Part shown: piece by piece, positions 32,606 through 45,400 of the stretch | How positions within the stretch are numbered: position 1 is the first letter of the stretch | Layout of the letters: every line of letters starts with the position of its first letter | Assembly (NCBI GenBank): GCA_030142905.1 | Contig: JASJOG010000053.1 | Coordinates: 310,001-374,000 of the forward strand | Origin: Heliopora coerulea | Taxonomy: Eukaryota > Cnidaria > Anthozoa > Scleralcyonacea > Helioporidae | Reading direction: 5' to 3' | Length of the DNA stretch: 64,000 nucleotides | Notes under the pieces: generated by a model | The model's input: only the letters and a program-made list of their open reading frames with translations | Told to the model about the DNA's origin: nothing | Database searches by the model: none | Position numbers and translations under genes: made by a program

Positions 32606-35600
32606 CAAGAAGTTCCAACGGAATGGGCGACTGTTGTTCGAGGCTACTTTGAGTGAGCTTATCGATGTTCAACGTCCCGTGACAAGCATTAAAATGAGTC
32701 TGTATGGTATTGAATGCATTTTGATGTACAAAATACGACAATATTCAATTATTCAACAATAACGACATTTTGATTGGTTCGTGAGGGAAAAAATATAAGG
32801 TAAAGGTCACAATTGGTATGTGACCAGCTGCCTCGTCACATTTACTTTGGGCTAATTTCTTGAGGTAATTTCTCCTATTCTTTCAGAAAAATTACATAAG
32901 GGGTCCCTCGTTCGAGTGCTTTTTTATTTCAAGTTGTCTGGAGTCAAGCTCTGTGTGTGTTAGTTCACAGTTTGAGGGAAAAGCGCTATCATCATTGTCT
33001 ATGGCACGTCAATATCTGTGCGATTTAAGATATTCAGTTTTGATTTGATCTTTAAGCCGATGGATCTATTTATGTTTATAAACTTATAAGAAATAATCGT
33101 TGAGATTGTCTAGATGAAATGATTGATGGCGCCTCACAAGGAAGCGTAATGACGGGGCTGATCTAACAAATACTATTTTTTTATGCATGTTAGCTGCATA
33201 AATGTAAAGAAAAAAAGCAATTAGAAAACTTGAAAACGCAAATAACGGTATTTTTGCCGTGTTTTCGTTTAAATCCTACTTAAGGATGATTTGTATGAGA
33301 AAGTTACCGTCATGCCAGACAATATTTTATTAATTTACCAACTAAAAAGCTTAATACTAGAAGCGTTATGTGACGCGATTCTCCATTATCGATGACTCAA
33401 TAGGAAGATTTTGGGCAATATTATCTCTTTATGAAGACCCTTAAATTAGTGAAAAGAATACACTATTGTATCTTGGTGTTAATCGTCTAACAAAAAACAG
33501 TTTTTTCGACATTATAAAAATCTATCGAGACTCTTGACTGACATGACAATCGACGATGGAAATCGCTCCAGTGCGAGAAAAATTAAATCATCAAGAACAA
33601 GAGCTTCTGTGTGCCAAACCTTTATTTTGAGAAGAATAGAACTTAATGAATATTTCTTGATGTGAATAACTATCAGGTGCTCTTTTGAACTCGCCATTGT
33701 AGAAGAACTGGACTAAATGAGCATTTCTCGATTATGAACGACAAACAAATATTCTTCTGAATTCGCAATTCTAGAACAACTGAACTAAATGAGTATTTCT
33801 CGATGATGAATGGCAAACAGGTGCTTTTTCAAACTCGCATTTGTTTTAGTTTTAAATTATAATGGGAGCCAATCATGGGTAATTATTTAGAGATTGGTTA
33901 GAACCGATCAACTTGCTTGGAAAACTTGAATGATGAAACCACTAAGCTTTTAAAACACTGCAATCAAGAAACGAAATAGAATCGATGGCTCCTGACTACT
34001 TTAAATCAGGCATTAAGATCAAAACGCCCTCAAACGCTCCCGAGAAAAGTGCGTCATAATAAGTGCATTTGATATTCACGGAGATTGTATCTCATCCAAA
34101 GATCCCTTCCAAAATATCTGATTGACGAAATAATGATTGCGCTGTTAGGAAAGAAGGATTTTAAAGGGTTGTTTGAACACCCGAAAAGAACCACTAATAG
34201 GATCCCTCCGTCCAAATTAATAATGACTCTCCGTAAACTAAGTTCGTGCAGTTACAATCTAGTTGTGGAAGGACAATACAGCTTTACCAAATTTGAAGGC
34301 TGAGCTTCCTTGAAGAGAATTTGACAAAACAGTCATGCAGAGAATGAACTCGGCGGCGAATAAAAATTATTTATAACCCCCCTGAGTGAGATTCACCCGA
34401 GGGTTGAGTGCCCCAGTGGAGTGAAAACCAAAACGACTTAATTTTTAGTTTAGTTAATAGAAATCCCCATGTCTTGGTGGTGGGTTTATTTCTAAGTATC
34501 AAGAATGTGGGGGTAGTATTTATTTTTAACCGTTGTACAATTCATGAGGATGTAGTTTGTCTAATATCAGACGTGGGACTTTCATTTCAAGTCTTAAGCC
34601 AGTAGCTACAACTCATCAAAAAGTTCTGTCTCGTGGCTTAGTCCCTTATACAAGTGACAATAATGTTTCTGTTTTCAGTAACATTCAAGTTGTACTTATG
34701 CATATGTATCTATATCTATCACATAGTAAATTATCAGAAGTTTTCCCACTGTTTGTTGACGTGTACTATTAGAATAGGTAAGAATATCTTTAAATGTACA
34801 TTTCACGAGCAGTTTTGTCACTCCTATCGTGAAAAACAAGTTGTGCGTTTTGTGATTGAAAACTCGGTCGGGTCCTCTGAAGCTTTCCCAACCTTTCCTG
34901 TTAACGTGCCTGTAAGAAAAGATTATTTTGTGTTTAGAGAGGATAGGTTTCGCTACATAAAATTCCGTAAACGATGATTTTATACTGAGTGTTCAAGGGC
35001 TGGAGCTTTTTTTTAGAAATATCTCCGTTAAAACGTATTGTAGGCGCTTGTTACAATATAATTTATATGTATTTCTTTTTAGAATTAAAAATCATAAACA
35101 TTTTATGATGCAATAATTTCCTGCAGCGAGCAAATTAACTATTTAAAGATAGTTAACGACCACTTTACTCAATATTACTCAAACTTGTAATGTGTCTTCA
35201 GAACGTCCGCTCAACTTGTACTCATTGAACGCGCCTATGTTTGCATTTTGGAGGGCTTTTCTTCACGAAATAAGAACACCATTACCCCAAAAAAATACTC
35301 ATGAAAAGCTTAAAATTAGGCCTCAACTTGATTGATTTAACAATATGAAGAAAAACTAAACGGATTTCGAGTTTGTCTTGAAATAAGTTTATTCTTATCG
35401 GACTAACGATTGAAAGTCAAAGTATTTGTTGGCAATTCTTGTGGTAATACTTTTTGCGCCTGTGCTGCGGGGGCTGATGGTTCAGATAAAGTATGTCCGA
35501 TTCGAGCAATTCATATTAGAAAACTGTTTTCGATACTCATTAGGTCGATGAGGAAATTAATATAAAAATGAGATGGATAATTGGAAGCCTAGATAAGTAA

Positions 35601-37230
35601 CTGAGGTAAGTAAAAACAGTCTGGTAGCAAGCCTAACAATGATATAACAATAGACAACTGACTTAATAAGTGTTGCACTGGGCACGAGAAGTCGAAAAGG
35701 TCAGTTTTCTGACGAAATTTACTGGATAAGAAACCGACATTTCGACCGAAAATCCTTCATCTGAGAAACGTTTCACTCCGACAAAGAGACTATTCCATAG
35801 TAAGCCTTTATGGCTTCTAAATACTGATAACAGAGCTTTAGTTAACGGCTTGAACTGCAATTTCTCGGAGTAAGTGACTACTGTGAAAACGGTTTCTTGG
35901 AACCATCAGCAACTGTGAACCGCTGTTTCGGCCTTTTGGGGCTTGTCGTCAAACTGTGCCAACTAATCCAAAAAGTACTTAAACATCTCAATTGTAACCC
36001 TAGATGAAGGAAATTTTTCACTGCTGTGCATGCTTGCTGGATAAGAAATTCAAAAGAATATTTGCTCTCGAACGAGGTTACACGGGTCAGTTAATATGCA
36101 TACTGAAAAGTATGAAATATTAGGCTATTTAAAAGAAAAATCAACAATGTTTCTATGACGAATTCTACTTCAGAGATCAGATCTGCTAGAAATGTTATTT
36201 GACCTATGTATAGTTCGTCACCTTACGTTTCATTTTTAAATTGGCAGGATTATAATGAGTTTTTTTATAACGCATGCATATTTTTCGACAGTTATCCTGA
36301 AATTATAGGCTCCAAGTTCGAGAATAACGTGGGACATGTGGTGTCCTGACATGAAAAGTAGGTATTCTAGAAGATGTTGCTTAATCCGAAAGCTTCCGGG
36401 GAAATATTGCAAACATTTTAAGTTTTTATTCAAACTTGGTTTATGTATTTTGAACATTTAATTAAAAGCTTACTACAAAACATGCTGCTTAAGAAAAGTT
36501 AAACTAATATTAGATAAAGGCCAGACTTGAAGACTGTTCTTTGAATTTCAGAATAAAATGAGGCCTTCATTTCGGAATATTTTAAGCCAGTTAAGTTTGA
36601 TCATTATGTTGTGTTTTCATTTTCAAGTCCTCACTTGGATTCAATTTTTCCCGCCGAATTTTATCGTTCCTGATAGTTGCCGAGTGATTTACTTTTCATT
36701 TGAACGCTACGTTCTTCTCCATGCTTACGACAAGTTTCCTGTTCAGTCGATTAGTACGTACATTCAGCTAAAAGTCTACCAATAAATTATTATGGGATTA
36801 GATGGAAACATGTTTATTTATGCATGTCTTTTGAGTCATGTTTTACAATTATGAATACATTATAAAGGTGGTTATCATCCAAATCATCCCAATATTTAAC
36901 ACTCGGCAAAGATTGGTGACAAACCCACGCAGATAAATATTGATTACTGACTGTGAACAACTCTTTAGTAGTTTTACGTATCACGTATTTTTCATAATTT
37001 GTTTCGTTATTTAAAGTATTTTATAGATTTTCTTCCTTGCAGAATGTGCGAACACTGCATGTATGTTTGCAGATAATGGAATAAGCGTGTTTCAAATGTT
37101 TCAAATTGCCCATTTCGGGACCATGTGGCGTTTTTTGTTTTTCGTAATTTAATGATATTGAGATACACCTGAAAGTATTTTAATTAATTGATTAAGAACC
37201 AAAACATCACTTGAACTGAAAAACACAAAA
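32606..37230. other. No gene supported
   Basis: About 4.6 kb, AT-rich. Short frames (107 codons at 34654, 75 at 36558) have no motif I recognise. A 72-bp minisatellite lies at 33648-33850. Confidence 0.4.
33648..33850 (+). repeat. 72-bp minisatellite, about 2.8 copies
   Basis: Units begin near 33648, 33720 and 33791 with 'ga.tatttctcgat.atgaa', and each contains 'gaac..aactaaat'. They differ at many positions, so the array is old. Confidence 0.7.
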
Positions 37231-38713
37231 AAATGTGAAAATTACCGACCAATTTCGATTACACCCATAATAAATAAAATATTTAAAAGAGAAGTTTTTA
37301 CTCAAATATATAAATATCTGGATGACAACTCTTTATTATCAAAGTTTCAATCAGGATTTCGACCAAAACATGGAACCGTAGGCGCACTTATCCAGATGTG
37401 TGACTAATGGCTAAGTGACATGGATAAAGGAAAAATAAATGGAGTTGTATTTTTGGATATTCGTAAAGCGTTTGACTCTGTTAACCATGATATTTTATTG
37501 AGAAAGCTTAAAAATCAATTTGGAATACAAGACACTGAATTAAGATGGTTTGAGTCTTACCTAACGAATAGAGAGCAAGTATGTCTAGTGAATGGCCATA
37601 CATCTTCACCAAAGAAAATAAGATGCGGTATTCCGCAGGGCTCAAATTTGGGACCATTGTTATTTTTCCTTTACGTAAATGACATTCCTGATTATCTGGA
37701 AAAAACAACTCCATATCTCTTTGCAGATGATACACAAATTTCTTCTTCTTCAGAAGATATTGACACATTAATTCAGAATTTAAATAGTGACTTAAATAAT
37801 ATTCAGATGTGGCTTTTGAAAAATAAACTCCAACACCATCCCACCAAAACAAAAGTGATGTTTGTTGGGTCATCTCATGATCTTACCAATACAGTTGGAA
37901 ATACACCAGTACTTATGAATAATACCCCTATTTTTCGAACCAGTAAATATACGTGTTTAGGGGTGGATATTGATGAAAATTTAACTTGGGGTGAACATGT
38001 CGAGACAATATGCAGTAAAGTGAGTGCTGGAATTGTAGCTATGAGGCGTATAAAGCCCTACGTTCCACCTGCTACTCTGCAAACAATTTATAAAGCACTG
38101 GTTCAACCTTATTTCGATTACTGCTCCCCTCTGTGGGATAATTGTGGTAAAACACTTCAAGATAAATTACAAAAGTTTCAATGTCGTGCAGCTAGAGTGA
38201 TTTCTGGACTCAGTTACGATGTTAGATCGGCCGATGTCCTGGACGCTCTCGGTCGGCAAACACTTGATGTGAAACGATTAGAGAACGAATTGATATTGAT
38301 GTACAAAATATTTGATAACCACACTGCCCCTAATCTAAATGAACTTTTCTGTAAAAGAAATACAATGCAGAATAATTATAATTTACGTAGTAGTGATACA
38401 GACCTACCCTTGCCTAAGCCTAAAAGTGAACTTCTGAAGAAAAGTTTTCGATATAGTGGTGCCATGCAGTGGAATCATCTTCCTGAAGATTTTCAAAAGC
38501 CTGAAGCTCTTTTTTCTTTTAAAAAGAAAATACGCCTGACGTAATTGTTATTGGATCGAACAAATTTTTAATTTAATCTTTGCTTATATTGCTTAACTTG
38601 TATATAGTTCAGTTTGTATATAGTTATTGTGTGACGCCCCTCGTGGAAAGCAGCGTATTATGTTGATCGAGGCTAGCGTGTTTAAATAAAGTTTTACCTA
38701 CCTACCTACCTAC
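37231..38713 (+). mobile_element. Non-LTR retrotransposon, 5'-truncated
   Basis: Begins abruptly at the first block of the reverse transcriptase (CENYRPISI) with no endonuclease domain upstream. It runs through RT and its C-terminal region to a stop at 38542-38544, then a short 3' UTR with 'acgcccctcgtggaaagcag', and ends in a (CCTA)n tail at about 38696-38713. 5' truncation and a simple-repeat tail are classic for CR1/L2/RTE-type elements. One in-frame TAA at 37405-37407 interrupts the frame. Confidence 0.9.
37420..38544 (+). pseudogene. Non-LTR reverse transcriptase (partial)
   Basis: Open for 374 codons after the TAA at 37405. It shows VVFLDIRKAFDSVNHDILL (RT palm aspartate), GIPQGSNLGPLLFFLYVND, the catalytic FADD box (residues 101-104 counted from 37420) and a thumb region, then the C-terminal RVISGLSYDVRSADVL and YNLRSSDTDLPLPK blocks typical of animal non-LTR elements. 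The same frame is open upstream of the stop to 37231, so one point change separates it from a longer frame. With no endonuclease it could not transpose on its own. Confidence 0.92.
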
Positions 38714-39453
38714 ATAAGTACAAGGGTCCATTATTGAGCTCCGTAGTCACAAATTAGTGATTTTTTCAGCTCGTTGATATACCGGTACACACACAAATCG
38801 CCTCAATTCAAAAAGTTCTCCAAGGAAGGCTAAGACTTACATTGTAATGTAGTACTGATTCTACCATGTGACATATTACGAGCAATACTGAACAACTATT
38901 AAAAAATAAACCTGGAAACATTACCAACTCTTCGCTTACGAAATGCCGCAAAGCCTTGAAAGAAGCAACAAGTTTTTGTGAAAATAAATATATTGGTACT
39001 GTAAAAAGGGATAATATATGTATGTTATAATAATATATATCATTAGATATTCGATAATATTATATACTTAACAAACAGGAAACGTCTTGAGTGTCTTAGT
39101 ATTGTGATAGAAACATGACTGATGTTATTTTAACCGGAAAAATACCTAGTGAAAACACGAGGCGTAGCCAAGCATTTTATGGGATTTTTCCGGTTGAAAT
39201 GGAAGTACAGATATCGCAGTACAGAGACACGAAAGCTACTTCCTATTTGTTTTTTAAAATAACTAAGGTTTTTCCTGAGTTTGTCATGACGTCATCCATG
39301 TCTCTAAACTCGAATACAAAATGAAAATGACGTCAACATGTCTCCGTACTCTGAGAGAAAATAAAGCTCTTCCAATCAGGTCGTGCGTAGGACGCCTGTT
39401 ATTTTATAAATATGTATATATGTAAATAATGTGTGTAGGTATGTATTTACTTA
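38714..39453. other. Intergenic gap and probable 3' UTR
   Basis: Between the retrotransposon and the minus-strand DUF885 gene. It includes repeat copy B (39296-39420) and probably that gene's 3' UTR. I see no canonical AATAAA on the minus strand near the stop. Confidence 0.4.
39296..39420 (+). repeat. Diverged dispersed repeat, copy B
   Basis: Partner of 23935-24052 (see that entry). Confidence 0.55.
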
Positions 39454-42400
39454 TTACAAATAATGCTTTTCTTTTGGTCGTGAAAAAATCCTCGATTTAC
39501 GTTTGACATGGTTTCCACTGAACTCGTCCCATTCTTTTTCTGATTCCAAGACGACCTTGCAGAAACTAGTGCTTGTACCGCTCTTCATACATTCAATGTA
39601 TTTGTCGATATACTTCCGGAGGAATGACAGAGGAGCGTTACCATGCGATAGAATCTGGTAATGAAAGTCCTTTAGATTAAATCGGTCGCCAAGCTCCATC
39701 TCGGCTTTCCTTCGCAGTTCCACGATCGTAAGTCGGCCGATCATATAGGCAGTCGCCTGACCAGGACAACTTTGGTACCGTGTCAGTTCCTTTAGAGCAA
39801 AATCTGTCTTGTCCCATGCAAATTTTTCAAACAAGTATAATGCCTCGCTCCTATAACAAGTCCGAAGATTTCAAAGAGAGTTAGAAAAGTAAATGGAGAA
39901 GATGAACGAATTTAAGCGAAAAGAAATAAATCGATAACCCTTCACAAGTGAACTTGAAGCGAACTGATCTAAAACAACAACAACAGCAACCAAGAAAAAC
40001 AACAATTACAATAATGTTTGCAGTGTCAATTAACATAAACTGATGAACATCAGCATCAACTACTACGTTAAAAGAAACAACGGAAACATCATTAACATCA
40101 ATAAAAAGCAAAAATAGTCGACACTTTCACAACACTCCAACCGTTTTTAACGAATCCACACCAAGTCGAATAGCATGGCCCCGACGGAGTTTTTAATCAG
40201 AGTCATTTCGATCGGGAAAAAAATGAAACTGTGATTACAAGGGAGGACTAAGAAAAAGAACCACAAAAGAACCTAATTAACAATTAGATTATTCGCTCTC
40301 GATTTCTATGAGGTGATAGTTACTCTATCAGAACGCAGCATTTGCAACAGTACACCACTAAGTTTCTACTAACAACCATTAGCTGCTTAGTTCAAAAACT
40401 GCCCAACTTGGCCACTAAACATTTACTTGAAGTAAATTTCTGTAGGTCGATATTTGCCAATTGGATTGATAGTGGTAACGGATGACTTAGGAGGCTATCG
40501 CTGATTGTTCAAAAGTCGACATTCTCGTCTGATATACTATGTTTATTTAAGAAGTTATGACCAACCGTTTCATTCCTCTGTGGTGTAATCCAGTATCGAT
40601 GATCAATCTCAAGGCTCTCCAAAGCTTAAAAATGAAATACAAGAATATTAAGTGTGGAACGTAGTTGAAAAAAAATTTTCACCAAAGCGGTAACTATCGA
40701 CGTTTCCCTCGTCGCAGCTTTTAGTGTTGTCACACGAAACTCATCATATGAAGCGGCCGCTTAACCGAGTACAACACTCCTTTCTCATAATCAGCCAATC
40801 ACCGTTCGTTTGCTTAAATTTGAGAACCTCATCTAGTACATTCACAAGCAGAAACTCCCATCAATTCGAAAAGGTGTCTAACTGCTGGCTAAAATTAATT
40901 CTTTTCGCATGTTTTACACATTTTCAAGTTTCATATTTACACGTTTTACACGTGTGGTTTGTATGTGAAATCTTGCGTGAGAAATTTTCGTAAGGTAACA
41001 CTAACAACGGCTGTGATAGAGGCTGGAACTATCGCTGTTGTCCTATCGTCATTCAGTTCGACATTCGAACGCAGCAAAGCGGTCATTCCAGGGTTGTTTT
41101 GGCCCTGTCGCCTGGATCTTGATGCTTCAAAAACAATTCATAACAGCCTCAACTGTAGAAACTGCTCTTCCCCTAAATTTCTGTCCCATTGCGCGATAAC
41201 TTATCTATTCAAAAAAACGTGGTTAGCATAAATTTGCTTCTTACCTGCCACTTCAACATCCCGTATGTTTGTACAAGGTTATCTTTGTATAATTCCGTAT
41301 CATCTGACATGAGAGGATTTTCACTGTACAACGCCCAACCTTCACTAAACGCAGTGAAAACATTTTGTTCATCCAACCACGTCATCAGTCCGCCGCAATG
41401 GCTGTGGAAATGCTCTCTTAAACCTTGAAAAAAGAATAACATCTAAATACTCGTTTTCATTCAAATATTTAACATGACGCAGAAATTTATGACGCAGCTC
41501 TATGAATATTTCCCTCGTTAAAACGCCAGTGGTAACTTACATATTCCTAAATTTGGAATACGTGGTGCATTTTATGTTAACTAATGTAATCTCTTCCTAT
41601 CGGGAGATCGACTTCGGTGAGTAAGATCGTCTAACTTTAAGAACAGTAAAATAAACACGTTAAAATCTAAAGGCTTGGATTTTAACGTAAACGCAATATT
41701 GTGCTGCACCCCATGAACAATTTTGTGACGCACCCCGTTAATAGTCTTGCAGTGAACATGCAGTGAACATGCAGTGAACATGCAGTGAACATGCAGTGAA
41801 CATGCAGTGAACATGCAGTAAAAAATGTACGGCAAACTGTAAACAATCTTGTATAGTGCACTCCATGAGCCGTGTTGTGGATGATATTTTGCAGCCATAA
41901 TGCTAAATATATAGATAAGCTCTATCGTAACATGGTTCATCCATAAACTTGTTGACAAGGTCGAACAATCATATTGCTTGCACGAAATTATTTAATGATG
42001 TTCTCCACGATCCAGAACACAAATTTGCGCATCTCCTTCCAGCGACGAATACTCCTCGCTACAATTTAAGGAGCTCTGGCCAATTCGTTAAACCACAAAT
42101 AAATACTTCTAGGTTTCAAAGAACTTTTATTCCATCTTCAATTAAGATAATAGATTAAAGTAAAGATCTTAATTATAGTTTTTATATATATTCCATGTTT
42201 AAATATTGTAATAATTTCTGTAAACCACATGTAATTTAAATCCTTTTGTAATGTGTTGGTCTTGTATTAAACTATTCAATCTAAACTATTTAGTCATATT
42301 AACCATAGTGAACATGGTTGTTCTCTCCACGTTGTTTTTAACTTTTTGTCCTGTTGCAACAACCGTGAGCAACCGTTGCTGCTTTCCAATGCTGAACAAC

Positions 42401-45400
42401 GTTGTTGAAAACGTGAAGAACGACATTGTTAGTTCATCAATGATGTTCATGCACGATGACAACGTTGTTTCAACATGTCTAAGCCAACAATACTGTAACT
42501 TGTGAGATTTTTCCGTGCGTAATCTATGCAAAATCTTTGTCCTATTTACTGTACCTTGTGCCTGCGAGTGATGTCCTGGGCGAGTTTCATGTGCAACCAC
42601 CGACCATTCCTGGAACTTTGGACCATAGCGTTCCAAGAAAAATGGTAATTTAAAACGTGTTGGTTCGGAGCAACTTTCGTCGCTTTCCTCAAAAAACATC
42701 GTGCCAACAGAAGGATTAAAATGAGGATACATTTCGATTGGGCAGTTTGGCAGAGTTACCCGGTCACCTAGCAATGAAAGATACTCAAAATCAATTCTTT
42801 CGGATTGATTGGGTCGTTCCACGACATACATTTAAAAACCCAAGATGCTTAATTTTTTACTCGTGAATGGAGCCAGTCCGTAGGCGATCATCACAATCGC
42901 ATCAAGTTCATATCAAAGGTTGGATATCTCTCAAGCTCAGAGTCTCATAAAACGTCTTTGTGTAATACCACGCCCATTCGTATATAGTAAAAGCTGTCCT
43001 CAAATCTTACGACAACACCATACCTGTAACATGAAATGCGTTTATGAATTGTGGATGAATACGACCCATAATTTCCAGACAAGCCACCTTCCATTTCTCT
43101 AACGCGGCGTATCTCACCGGACAGAAAACTTTCGCAGACTCTTCGTCGATGCATTTCTTGAAAGCGATAGAATTGGACTCGTTTTCCGGAAATTTCTTTT
43201 GGTTGTGCCATTGGGAATCTGAACTAAGAAACGCCCTGAGCACCTTGACGGCAATGGTGCTATTCCTAGATTTTGTGATGGACTTCGCAATGTTCAGAAT
43301 CTACGAAAAATAAGATTAGAGGTATACAAATTTGGGTTTTCTACGCTAATAGCTTAAAGGTCAAATGAAACGAAATTTTCTTGGGTTTTTTTTTTCTTTC
43401 GTAGCTTATACTACCTTTAGTTCTTCTAATTATAGAACAGCGCTCTCGAAGACTTATTTATTTGGTCTTTTGTCAGTGTGGGGACGAATATCGGAAATTA
43501 ATGACGTCATGATTGGCGAGCCTCATTTTCATGCAACGGAAAGTTCAATTATTTACTGTTTTTAACGAAATATTGGATTTCTCTGTTTGTCCTTCAAAAC
43601 TTCTAAAACTGAATTATCCTTGAAAACTTTCAAATGTCTAAAATGAAATTAATTCCTTGAACCTCCATGCATTAATTCCAGGAATCTGCAATTAATTTCT
43701 AGAATTTACTCGTTTCAAATTTGTCATTCTTCTTGCTTTCAATAATTTACCTCTTGGTAAAAGATAGCCTGTAGTTCTTCTCCTTTCTTGTAAATTTCCT
43801 CTGCACTATTGTTCGTCGTAGTGAAGTATGAGACGATGGTTTTGTAGCTTTCTCTTCCATCAAGCGTTTCACCGGTTGGTAAAACCTTGGTTGTTCTTTG
43901 CCTCGTTGGCTTGCCATCATAATAAACGAAGTCTACAGGCAAGGATACCAAACCACTTGACACCTCACTGGGAAGGCAGTGATGTAAATGCTCGTATTCC
44001 AAGTAAACGATAAGGTCTAACATTGGTTGGCCAAATCCTGAAACGATATATTCGTATAACCATCAGTAAAGGATGAACTAAAATAACCTTGCAGAGGCTG
44101 GGCTACGAATAGAGACATCAAACAAATTGTCGATTTTTGCTTACTAACCTATTGTGTCTGTCTATCTGTCTACCTTTCTGTTTGTCTGTACGTTTTGCTT
44201 TAGTTATATACGTTTACGTGCACGCATGCACGTGTGTACGTATGGATGTGTTGTATGTATGTATGTAGTTAGGTAGGTATGTATGTATGCATGTATGTAT
44301 GTATGTATGTATGTATGTATGTATGTATGTATGCATGTATGTATGTATGTATGTATGCATGCATGCATGTATGTATGTATGTATGTTTGTATGCACGCAT
44401 ATATGTATGTATGCATATATGTATGTATATGTATGTATGTATGTATGTATGTAGGTAGGTATGTATGTATGTATGTATGTATGTATGTATATATGAATAT
44501 ATGTATGTATGCATGCATGCATGCATGTATGTATGTAGGCAGGTAGGTAGGTAGATAGGTATATTAGAAAATTCACGTAGATCTGTCTGTTGTTATGTAA
44601 ATGTATGCTAACAAATATCAGAAGTGCACTTTCGTGAGCGATATCTACCTTTAATAAGTGCTTCCTTGATAGATTGTTGAACTGTTTTATTCTTCTTTAC
44701 AATCCACTGTTCCAGATCGCTGCTCGAAAGCTTTTCGAAAAACTCTTTGTCCAGAAACAGCGACGTGTACCACTCATTTAATACACTCTCGGACTTGTTA
44801 GTGTACGAAATGTGTTTGGATATCTCTTTGATGGCATCCACGCCAGATCGACAATCTTCCATTGAGCGCACCATGCCTGTTTTAACGCCAAGTTGAATAT
44901 TCTTCCTGTCACAAAAGAATTTACTGCGTAATTAGTAAGATTTCACTCGATGTCAGTTTACGTTTTCGATAATCTCGGCTGTATCTTACAAAATAACAAA
45001 AAGTCTTCTAAGTTATCTTTATGAAATTTGTATTAAGCACAATCTAGTTTGCCGCAGGTTAAAACCTTAGCTTTTATCAGTTGGTTAAAACATAAGACGA
45101 TAAAAGATACCATGACAATTATCTCCCTGAAGACATTGTTTTACAGTTTAACCGATTGCTTCACGATTAAGGACCTAACCATGAGGCTGATAGTTTGTTT
45201 GAGAAATTATACCACCCAGTTTCCCACAGCGCATCTAGTGCGCATTCGTTTGCAGAGTTGTCAGATAAAAATCTTGCAGAAAAGAAGTATTAATATTATT
45301 TCACATTTCCTACTTCCCAATCTCGTAATGCATTGCACACTTAATTTTCTTTCATTTATATTCAAATCTTTTCAGAAAATTTCTCATCAAAGATCGTTTG

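Noticed and set aside
44204..44576. Long open frames (up to 120 codons) on both strands
   Set aside because: Products of the tetranucleotide microsatellite (endless Tyr-Ile-His-Thr or Met-Tyr-Val-Cys); no gene.
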